From the NCBI GenBank assembly GCA_027596075.1, contig JADGJC010000410.1, forward strand, positions 1 to 30,666: a stretch of 30,666 nt of DNA. Reading direction: 5' to 3'. Positions 22,399 to 30,666 of this stretch are shown piece after piece; position 1 is the first letter of the stretch; every line of letters begins with the position of its first letter. The DNA comes from Rhizophlyctis rosea. Taxonomy: Eukaryota > Chytridiomycota > Chytridiomycetes > Rhizophlyctidales > Rhizophlyctidaceae. A program made the translations under genes and the position numbers. The notes under the pieces were generated by a model. The model saw only the letters and a list, made by a program, of their open reading frames with translations. It had not been told where the DNA came from and did no database searches.

Positions 22399-25239
22399 GG
22401 ACTGTCTTGTGCGTCCAATAAACAATCCATAAAGATTTCAACACGATCATACGGTTGCAGTCAGTTCTTTTCCCAATGTGCACAGTCCGTCGGTTGCTTT
22501 AGTGTCTTGTACCGAATGCGTGAATCAGCCAGAGCGGAATCGCTGAGGACGTTGACGTAACATCTGAAGAAGCTTCTCTTTTCTTTGCCTCGAACTATGC
22601 AGATCGTACAATCCACACCTTTCAAAGAAACTACACAATGTCCACATCCCGTACAACTCTGATCGTGCATACGTCATTGTGGTTAGTATTCCCAACCCGA
22701 ATGACAGTTTCTGTCCACCGCACCTCATAAAATGTATGGCCCAGCCGGCTCCACGTCTGCTGGAGCAGCTTGAACCCCCGTTTATGCCCCAATTGGACAG
22801 ATACGTCACCCGCTGGGTCCGTCATACGCTGACTTCACACATGAAGTCCAGCATCCGTGCGGTTATTTAACGCAAATCACTTGTTTCGCATGTGCACGCG
22901 CAATCCCAATCTTCCACTACCATCATCAATCGAAGATTGGTAAAGGCATCGGCTTGCGTCTGTCGTTCAAAGATCCCTGGCGTGATCAATTGACCAACGT
23001 CATTCTTGGAGCAGAGTATCCGGTATGTGGTTTCAACAGTTAGATCGGCCATCTCATATTTCCCTTGTACATTGATATGTTTCTTTTTTACCATCACGTT
23101 TGTTGAGCTTACCGACACGCGAATCTACCTTCTGCATCCTTCATATCATACCCGGTGTTGGTTAAGGACATCAATTGATATTAATGTCAGGTAATAATGA
23201 TCGCAACTCTCGGGTCGCACCCCTGATTATCCTGCAGATGGGGTCCTGTTGCATTCTTCTTGCCGTGTCCCTTTTTCTTCACCTTCAAAACCCGAAGGGA
23301 TGCCAGTTCCTCAGCGCCTATCAAACTTTGTCTCCCTGTTTCCGCAATGAAGCCGCCTCGTCACGCTCAACGTAGTTCCTTTCACTCCCTCGATCAGGGC
23401 ACACCCACATGGGCGGGATCCACGCTTGTTTTTTTCCTCCAGCCTGGCATTATACTGATCATCTTAGTAGTATGCACTAAGTATCAACTGCATTGAAATC
23501 GACTTGGATTATTTGGCGAGTAGAACCGTAGATTCCGGCAGGGACGCTATGTGCCTTGGTACGCTGCAATTGTTTGCCGCGAAAAACAAAGAGGAACCAA
23601 CGCTCGCGTGTACGGTCATCTGTATTGATGTGAGAAAACAAACATCGCAGCCAATACATTCCACCGAGCCGCGCCTGTATAGAATCCACGATATAAGATG
23701 GTCGACGAAAGGAAGAATGATGCAGCAATGTGCATGTCCTATTGGTTGACTGATTGCGCACCGATGGCTATATTTGACAGTTAGACGACCCAAATGAAAC
23801 ATTCCGTTCATCATTCATGCCTTCTTGTTGTCACTCAACCCGTTAAGGCACGACACATTCATTTCTCATTTCCACTATCTTCATGACAACTAGGAATTGG
23901 ATCACTCTTTTTATTGCAGGGAGCGGTCAACGTGTATTGGTCAAAACGGCACCCCTGCGGCGAAGTACGAGGCGAAAACACAGAGTGCTTACGCCAAAGG
24001 AGACCCATGCCACACGTTTGCAAATGTGAGTTTGGTGCGACGCCATCAAAAATTTGGATGCAATTTTGAGAAACCAGATGTTATTCACACAAAGCAATTG
24101 TTCACCATCTGCCGGCACGTGCAATGCAGAACCGCACTGAAACTTTTTTGATAGTGTGCTGGCTCTTCAGCTCATTTTACCTGTTAGCACGTTCTTTTAT
24201 GGTGCTCATTTTTGTACAGAGACAGGTACACGTTCTACCATACGGTTAGCCATTCGGAATACTACAGAGACTAGACAGAGTCCTTTCTTCAGAAGCCGAT
24301 TGAGGTGGCACAAACATATCTCACTGCTGCGCGGATCGGAGGAAAGGGTTATGGAAGTACAACAACTCTGGTATAAGGGACCATGTATAATTTCATGCGT
24401 CGCACGCCACCCCATGAGCCGTTTAAAGAACAGATCGTCGTGTGAAGTGTTTTGCTCACCATCTAATTATTGGACGGATCTAGGATTGAATATCAGGCTC
24501 TAGAGTTTGAGAAAAGGCCGGTTACATACCGAATTTACAGCTACAGGGCAGAAATGCAGCTCGGACAAAATCTCCCCAAACCCCACATCATCGATCCAAT
24601 ATGCCAAGCCTCCAGATTCAAGACGCAGATCAATTCATTTTGTGACATCATTTTTTCAACATCTTTCCGCGAAGAGAAATTGTTGCGGGAGAAAGTATCG
24701 TATCTATATGAAAGTGATCAGGGATGTTGACAAATTCCGGTCCACAGTCCTGAATATCTCATGAAGCCGGCCAAAGTCTATCATGGTACGAGGCGCTCTC
24801 CCCGCTCTTTCAAAGTGAAATTCTCACTCTGCAGACGATCTCTTCTTTTTTGTTAACCAATCAGAGAGACATTAGTCCGTCGCGCTGCTGCAATTATCAT
24901 GCAAAAGATCCATGAAACTAAGCCGATAGCTGAGGGTTCTTACACCCTCTTCATGTGCGCGCAGGGACTGTTGGACAAAACGCAGAATACGTTCGTTCAA
25001 CGTCTCTGCAATGTCTGCACGCAGCAATCCCTCCACCTGCAGTCTTGCGGGCAAACTTCCATGAAGATTGGCGCAACATGTAGAATACCGTTTGATATCG
25101 ACGGAATCCGACATTCGCGTCATGAGTTTCCCAAATTACACAACACGCTCGCACATACGAGGCACGGTGACAATCTCCTAGAAGCAAGGTGGGAGCCGCG
25201 GCATACGCAGATTTTCTGTCTCCAAAGGGGCGGAGAGTA

Positions 25240-25871
25240 TTAAGCGTCGAAACTTGCCTGTGGCAGGAAGCAAATGGTTGGGCCAGCGCGAACTTCCAGC
25301 AGAAGGGGTAACTTAACCGCGAATCGTACTTGTGCAATTTCACTTATTGCGCCGGCAAGCATTTGGTGAAATTGCGTTTGCATTTGAGCCTGCCCAAAAT
25401 CTGCATGTTTTGTTAATGGAGGATCGTGCGACACTGGTCTGGACGGGAAGGGTAACTTCATTAGCTGTTATACGATCGCACAAGCGTTGCAACAGCCTCC
25501 TGAAGAAATCTTCTGTAATCATTCTTTTCTCAGAAACATTCTGGGAAAGATTCATTTGCCGAGCTACCACGGTTACCGCCAACTACATACAACAATAACA
25601 TCGCGATGCATGACGAGAAAGTCCCAAAACATATATGATACAACATAAACCCGGTAGACAGGCGACCGCTGGCTCTGATGGAAAATGCAGCAGACAGGTG
25701 CAATATCAAAATAATGAAGGACAGCGTGTTTCGATCGTTCAAAGCATTTGTGGATGCCTGGCAAAAGACTTTGTCCTCCTCACGATAATCCTTCACCCCG
25801 GTTTTGAAAAAAAAAAACGCTTCCCAATAGCGATCGATAATCAGGCCACTGCCAATGGTCGAGCGTCGCAC
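25240..25871 (-). other. Possible exons of a membrane protein gene (weak)
   Basis: A minus-strand frame from 25,871 encodes two hydrophobic stretches ('TLSFIILILHLSAAFSI' and 'CFGTFSSCIAMLLLYVVG'). Removing a 64-bp GT-AG intron (25,576 down to 25,513) and a 73-bp one (25,473 down to 25,401), both phase 1, joins it to 'EDFFRRLLQRLCD' and then 'HFGQAQMQTQFHQMLAG'. The last segment ends at a stop at 25,240 or at a GC-type donor at 25,257. No start codon is identified, a homopolymer frameshift is an alternative to the second intron, and no family is recognised. This may be a real small-exon gene, a pseudogene or chance. Confidence 0.22.
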
Positions 25872-26195
25872 AGGCGCGGCTTCTCGGTTTTGGTTTTTTC
25901 ACGCTCACCACAACCACGCAGACGCAGCATTCAGCCGTGCTTTTCATGAGCACCGCACTCACAGCATGTACAGTACACCATTCAGACGACTTCGCCATTG
26001 CCGACGACCATCACCGCAGCAATTTTTGGTGCGTCAAGGCCTTGTGTTCATCACAGCGTGGAGAAGGAAAAGGGAACAAATAGACGCCACGCAAGACACA
26101 AATTCCTTGAGTCAGCAATGGGAACCTTAGCAGAGCATTGCAGCAAGTGCGCCAAATACCCAATTGGTGGGACATGGTCCATGGAAACTGCCAGC

Positions 26196-27074
26196 CTATA
26201 AGTACCATGCGCCTCGTGTGCATATTATACTGTAACGGACTAATATCAGCGCACTGTCATTTGCAGGTGGATTGTCGTTTTCACTGCCGCCAAACACGCT
26301 TCCATGAAGTTCCTCATCTGTCCTTTTACCGTTTTGCCTCCTCCCTGAAGGCGTTGAAGCCTCAGTTCTAAATGTGACCTCGCGAAGGCCGCGAGACTGC
26401 CTTACTGCACAAAATCCCAACCAACAAATAGCCCACAAACACATCCAAGACTCACGATCGAGAACAAAAGAGTCAGTTCATTAAGGCAGCGGACCTGGGC
26501 TTTCAGAGCTCCATCATTCCGATCAAAGCCCAGATAAAGATTTCCACTCACCAAATTAGAACAGGAGGGAGTCAAAAGGGGACAACTGAATATGTCATTT
26601 CCGACACAGTTCCTCGTCTGTGTCCACCATGTGTCAAAGAACATGATCTCGGATTTGCCCGATACTCTCAACCAAAGTCTATACGGTTTCAGAGCCCTGT
26701 TGCAGGAATCTTTGTCCGTAACCGTGCCGGTTATGTCCAATGCCCACCCTTTCCTGCTTGCTACACGGGCTCAACCTTGACAGGAATTCTTTTTTGGTTG
26801 ACCGTCGTCATCAAAAAAACTCACGTGGAATGATGCGGTGCTCAATCAAATGCGCTCGCATCGCTGGGTCAAACACGAGACAATCATATATGACCTGGTT
26901 AAGTCGACTTCCTTGCTGGAGAAACCACAAGCAGCTTATTGCACAAGAAGCTGCCACAGACCAGTCCACAGACGATCTTGCTCTCAGAACCTTGCCAAAA
27001 CGGCAACCGTCTGGGGCTAGATTGTTGACACCATGAACAAGAGCCAAAATCGGGTCAATGCCCAATGAAATCAC
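26196..27074 (-). other. Possible three-exon gene fragment (weak)
   Basis: Three minus-strand open segments join in phase if introns at 26,824-26,761 (GTGAGT donor, 64 bp, phase 1) and 26,455-26,397 (GTGAGT donor, 59 bp, phase 0) are removed. The middle segment has five cysteines. The last is hydrophilic and Arg/Lys/Glu-rich and ends at a stop at 26,196. The first segment has no ATG, so an upstream exon would be required. No domain is recognised. Confidence 0.2.
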
Positions 27075-27290
27075 GTCTTCACTTCACCCAAGGGAGAGTA
27101 CGTCGGTGGTTGCTTTTGTGCGCTTTTTATGCCCATGGCGAAATCAGATATTGTAATATCAGTCGTTCACTGCCACACCGGGAAGATAAGTGGCCCTGAT
27201 CCAGTGGGAAAAGGGCGTCAACGCCAAGGTACTTGAGATCCGGCTGCGTAAGGTTCCGTCCTGGGTTTATGTTTTAAATCGTATCCGGTT

Positions 27291-27683
27291 AGGGGCTCCT
27301 CACTCCGTAGAGCTATAGCTTTGCAATACATACACAGATGATATAGCAATAGATCGTTGAATCCGAGAATCTGACAGCTCGGCACCAACGTGCGCCACAT
27401 TTGGAAAGGGTGCACCCTGCATGCTGCGATCACCAAATAAACAATGAAGTGAAATTCATATATAGTACACCCCATTCCCCCATCCCCCCATTTGCGGACA
27501 ATATGCACTATGGGAACAGGAACGGTGTTCGCGTTTTGATGCTTTGGAAGACCCCAAAGTGCAAAGTGACATTTGGCTGGTTTTGCTGGCACCGGAATTC
27601 AGTGCAACGGAGTGCAATAAATTCAGTAATAATTCAGTAGTCAAACCGGTTATAATGCTATATTTACGCAGTGAGGAGCCCCT
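27291..27683. mobile_element. MITE-like element with 21-bp terminal inverted repeats
   Basis: The left end (27,291-27,311) starts AGGGGCTCCTCACTCCGTA. The reverse complement of the right end (27,663-27,683) starts AGGGGCTCCTCACTGCGTA; 19 of 21 positions match. CCGGTT occurs immediately outside both ends (27,285-27,290 and 27,684-27,689), a 6-bp target-site duplication. The 393-bp interior has no transposase frame, so it is a non-autonomous DNA transposon. The superfamily is unresolved. Confidence 0.88.
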
Positions 27684-28458
27684 CCGGTTGTTTGATTGAT
27701 AAAATTGGACACATTTTTTTGCCGCAACCAACCACGCCGACAGCGGTCGCGATTGCTGGAGGTGGATCTGAACAAACATGCAACCGGAGGAATTCAAAGA
27801 ACTTGCGCTGGTCTGCCGGGTGGAACAGTATCGGGGAACATGAATGGGCCGTTGATCTTCTGTTGATCACATATCGGACCGCCACTTTGGACTTGAAATT
27901 TGTGTGTTATAGCGGATGGGCAAGCTACTCTTCTCGCTCGATTGTAACATGCGGGCACGTGTATATCAAGGCCCACTCGAATGGATATTGGCCACGACGA
28001 TTTTTTTTTGCTCCCACCTCTCTGAAGAACACCATGCTTCCATGAGCTTGGGTCTCGCAGGCTTGAATTCTTATTGTGATCGTCGGAGGCAGATGCTGTG
28101 GAGGACCGTCTCTATATGCAAGAACAAACGTCATTACGGGAGTTGTTGTCAACGTGCCTCCTTTGGGATATATCCTTGTCTTTCTATATACTCAGCGGAG
28201 AAGTATAGCCTCGTCAGTTTTAACCATTTCATTGCCTAGTATGCACTGTTCTGCTGTGGGCGCCGTGGTTGGTGTCTCGGACGCGAAGCCTTTCAGTTGG
28301 TCCCGGCTTTGCATACCACAGGGGTATGCAGAGATCCTTTGATGGTCGAGGTTCAAAAAGAATCTGAGAGTCAACCTGTCCTGTCGACTGCCGGCAATGT
28401 GCTTCTCTTTCAACTCTTGTATTTGCTTATGGTGCATGTAATCAACGATGGTACTAGA

Positions 28459-28736
28459 AGGGCCTCCTGAACGCGGAGGCAGGCTTGAGTGCTATTGCAA
28501 GAGGGATACTTATTGCGGGCGTTATGGCGGGCGCTATTGCAGCTTTCTATGTAACGTTACACCAAAAAGGCACCTGTCAACCGTGCACAATTGTTCTCAC
28601 TTGACAGCACGTCATTCATTTGACAGGTCACCATGTGGCTTGGTGACCGCGCCGAGGACCTATTGCAGGCGTTATTGCAGGCTTGAGTAGTTCCAAGTAG
28701 TTATTGCCAAGCCTGCCTCCAAATTGAGGAGGCCCT
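28459..28736. mobile_element. MITE-like foldback element with 29-bp terminal inverted repeats
   Basis: The ends (28,459-28,487 and 28,708-28,736) match at 25 of 29 positions, both starting AGGGCCTCCT and finishing GGAGGCAGGCTTG inward. The flanks TACTAGA (28,452-28,458) and TACCAGA (28,737-28,743) are a probable 7-bp target duplication with one change. The 278-bp interior is rich in secondary structure: ACCTGTCAA at 28,572 pairs with TTGACAGGT at 28,620, and GGTCACCA at 28,626 pairs with TGGTGACC at 28,641. Subterminal TATTGC(A/G)GGCG words repeat near both ends. There is no coding capacity. Confidence 0.88.
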
Positions 28737-28743
28737 TACCAGA

Positions 28744-29655
28744 GGATGTACGGGTACAGGCATTCCTGTTAACAGTCGTCCTCACTTACACTCGGAGTGC
28801 GCACAGCATTATTTTGACATTAGTCAACTCACTCTCGGCGCCATGGCCTGCCAAACGCAATCAGCGTCCTTTTTCCCCGGGAATGAATAACAATGCGATT
28901 GAGTCGACTTGCAAAGCGCTGACGACCAGCACTACAGCAACAAAGAAGTTGTGGATGTCGTAGGACAAATGTCAGGGACAAGTGCGCAGGAACGCACACT
29001 GGCTGTTTAACAAAACATACCATCCCAAAATCAACCATATGCTCAATGAGCGCTCAACGGGCATGAAAAGCCAACGGGCGCCCTGCTATGCTTTTTCCTA
29101 GAGTGTCCGTACGGCGAAATGGGGTTGCTTGTCAATTGAGGCCCCTCATTTCCGTACTCGCTGAGTGCTTTGGCAGAGGGTCTTCAATGAATGACGTCGG
29201 CAGATTACCCAATCAAGGCCCCTGATCGGCGCATCGATTGTGCGCCCTGCACGACGCGCTCATTTGGCAACCACCCCCTTCCACCAAACAGGCACCCCAG
29301 AACGTGTCTCCAAAAAGCACAAGCGCCAACATCAGCCGACGTGCACTCTCGTAGACACACTGCTTGGGCGTCCGTCCCTCCGGCGTCCTTCGCCCACCCA
29401 CCCCTGCTTCCCCATCCGCCACCCCTTACCATCCACCCGTTCAATGTCCACCAACCAGCACCCTCCGATTACTCCGGGCCTTGTGCGATCATTTGGTGGT
29501 CGCCCGACCAAGCCACTTCAATTTTCATTTACCGACCATTCATTTGCGTTGCCCCCAATTCGACGCGATCAAGAACGCGCTCGTTAGACTTTGATCTGTA
29601 TTTCTCACACTTTCCCTTCCATCACAATTCTCCATAATTGAGCTATCTAGCAACA
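28744..29655 (+). other. Intergenic and 5' region of the acidic-protein gene
   Basis: No gene seen. A loose hairpin (GTACGG...GGGG near 29,109 with CCCC...CCGTAC near 29,141-29,157) lies in the middle. From about 29,250 to 29,655 the plus strand is C/T-rich, as is common upstream of fungal start codons, which creates a 148-codon open frame that I regard as spurious. Confidence 0.45.
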
Positions 29656-30357
29656 ATGCCCACGGAGACATGTCGAAAATGTCGTCAAAGCTTCCGCACG
29701 TTGGGTGCACTCATGAACTACGAAAGTTCAAAAAACTGCAAAGAAGCGCGAAAACTCCTTCGACAAGCACCTTCCCACGGTTCACCTTTCCACGCTTCCC
29801 ACGCTTTTCACGCTTCCCACGCTTCCCCACCACCCCATACGTCCAAAAGACGCAAACTGGCAGAGCTTTCCCACGCCCCACACGTCTCTTTCGCCCTCTC
29901 GAACGACATCCGTCTATACTCACCAGACAAACCTCCCGAGGAGGGCAGCAACTCAGAATTGGCGGTGGGTGGTGCGGATGACATGTTTGATAATGGGGAG
30001 GTTGGCCATGATGATGATGGTGGTGGCGGATTTGGCGAGTCCGTGGAAAAAGAGAGTGAGAATGAAGGAGGGGTGTTGGATGAGGCCATGGCGGCGCATA
30101 TTGGTAAGGTGGGTGGTGAGGAGAGTATGGGAGAGGGTGTGAAGGATGAAGAGGAAAGCGAGGAGGGGGGTGATGATGAGGGAGATGATGTGGGAGGAGA
30201 CGAGGGTGGCGATTATCACAGCGAGAGCGAAGATGATATGGGGGAACACCTAAAAAAATGGGAAAACAACGACAAAACAGTAAGCAAAGAGAGACGGAGA
30301 CGCCGTACAAGGGATACTATGAACCTAATGGCACAAACACAAGACAAAAAAAGGTGA
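29656..30357 (+). CDS. Acidic protein with N-terminal C2HC-like finger
   Basis: The frame gives 233 residues from an ATG in good context (CAACAATGC). It opens with a zinc-finger-like block: Cys-6, Cys-9, Phe-13, Leu-20 and Cys-29, in the C-x2-C-x3-F...L...C arrangement. The position where a C2H(H/C) finger usually has His is Tyr ('LMNYESSKNC'). A His/Ala/Ser repeat follows, then 'SKRRKLAELS', an acidic Glu/Asp/Gly stretch from about residue 105 to 200, and a basic tail ('KERRRRRTRD'). Fungal Plavaka/KDZ-type transposons often start with a comparable finger, so a transposon origin is possible, but no transposase core is visible. A GTAAGC at 30,280 with CCTAAT and an AG at 30,343 could be an intron; splicing it would extend the frame to a stop at 30,430-30,432. 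That the gene is real is likely; its function is unknown. Confidence 0.6.
   Translation: MPTETCRKCRQSFRTLGALMNYESSKNCKEARKLLRQAPSHGSPFHASHAFHASHASPPPHTSKRRKLAELSHAPHVSFALSNDIRLYSPDKPPEEGSNSELAVGGADDMFDNGEVGHDDDGGGGFGESVEKESENEGGVLDEAMAAHIGKVGGEESMGEGVKDEEESEEGGDDEGDDVGGDEGGDYHSESEDDMGEHLKKWENNDKTVSKERRRRRTRDTMNLMAQTQDKKR
29791..29826 (+). repeat. Four 9-bp tandem units inside the coding region
   Basis: Units of CACGCTTCC (one is CACGCTTTT) encode HAS-HAF-HAS-HAS in frame. The unit length keeps the reading frame, so copy number can vary without disrupting the protein. Confidence 0.85.
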
Positions 30358-30593
30358 ATACCAGTCCCTAGGAGACGTTCTGCCGAACCCTCCTTTCTGC
30401 AACGACGCGTGTCACGTGCCTAGACGAAGATAATTGAGCCGGAGCTGTGCCACCGGCGAGCAAAATCCTCTCTGACCCTGGTTAAATATCGCTGCATGAT
30501 TGTAATGAATTGACCGCGTCTAAAATAGAACATTGGACTTGGGATAGAGACGTTTGAACTTTGTACCATAACCCGATCGCTAACGAGACTCCC
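30358..30593. other. Short spacer before LTR copy 3
   Basis: It holds the possible alternative last exon of the acidic-protein gene (to 30,432) and otherwise nothing I recognise. Confidence 0.4.
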
Positions 30594-30666
30594 TGCAGGG
30601 ATGCGGACCTAGGACGCGTCTGGTAGTTCGGACGTGTCACGTGATTGGTTAGATAGATAAACATGT
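30594..30666 (+). repeat. LTR-like repeat, copy 3, cut by the window end
   Basis: The first 73 bp match the start of the solo LTR at 7747 (TGCAGGGATGCGGAC, then GACGCGTCTGGTA and GTGTCACGTGATTGG) in the same orientation. Small indels are present, such as a shorter CTAGTAGG. Whether it is a solo LTR or the 5' end of a longer element cannot be seen. Confidence 0.85.

Larger units (their letters stand above)
22400..27284. other. Gene-poor interval with weak split-gene candidates
   Basis: About 4.9 kb without a long open frame. Apart from the two minus-strand candidates listed separately (25,240-25,871 and 26,196-27,074) I see no gene, RNA or clean repeat here. Confidence 0.5.

Noticed and set aside
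29191..29637. 148-codon plus-strand frame upstream of the acidic-protein gene
   Set aside because: It sits in the pyrimidine-rich 5' region and its Pro/Ser/His-rich content follows from base composition.
29711..30310. 199-codon minus-strand frame rich in His and Pro
   Set aside because: Antisense shadow of the Asp/Glu/Gly-rich region of the plus-strand gene; the composition is the direct complement of GAT/GAG/GGT repeats.
1..30666. tRNA genes, rRNA genes, CRISPR arrays
   Set aside because: I found no convincing tRNA B-box with matching arms, no rRNA-like conserved blocks, and no regularly spaced direct repeats.

Overview
The window reads as a gene-sparse, transposon-scarred stretch of a eukaryotic nuclear genome, most likely fungal. 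The reasons are a multi-exon gene with short GT-AG introns (44 to 198 bp), a decayed Ty3/gypsy-type reverse transcriptase of the kind common in fungi, LTR copies, and small terminal-inverted-repeat elements. There are no bacterial-style operons, ribosome binding sites or tRNA/rRNA genes. I cannot place it to phylum from the sequence alone.

Left part (1-17.5 kb): positions 1-792 hold the minus-strand remains of a gypsy reverse transcriptase, with one in-frame stop and the catalytic YxDD changed to YLDN. A 297-bp LTR-like repeat lies just beyond it (834-1130). A second copy in the opposite orientation (7747-8043) is a solo LTR with a perfect 5-bp target duplication, and a third copy begins at 30594 and leaves the window. 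The DNA between and after the first two copies, up to about 17.5 kb, has no convincing gene. It holds a 29-bp tandem duplication, a GC-rich low-complexity patch, a pyrimidine-rich tract, and one copy of a dispersed repeat that recurs inverted near 22.3 kb.

Central gene (17,595-22,110, plus strand): eight exons join in phase into a protein of about 1238 residues that I do not recognise as a whole. It has an N-terminal array of helical repeats of about 78 residues, with introns at equivalent repeat positions, then a Pro/Thr-rich linker. A Cys/His cluster, a long helical/coiled-coil region and a beta-rich domain follow. The C-terminus is a 12-cysteine module whose order and spacing resemble the PHF5/Rds3 zinc-knuckle fold of the U2 snRNP SF3b complex. 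This fusion is the most interesting item in the window.

Right part (22.1-30.7 kb): mostly non-coding or decayed DNA, with two weak minus-strand candidates for split genes near 25.2-25.9 and 26.2-27.1 kb. Two MITE-like elements, 393 bp and 278 bp, have related ends starting AGGG(G/C)CTCCT and recognisable target duplications. A 233-residue plus-strand gene (29,656-30,357) encodes a C2HC-like finger followed by a strongly acidic region and a basic tail; it may derive from a transposon. The third LTR copy starts 236 bp after its stop codon.
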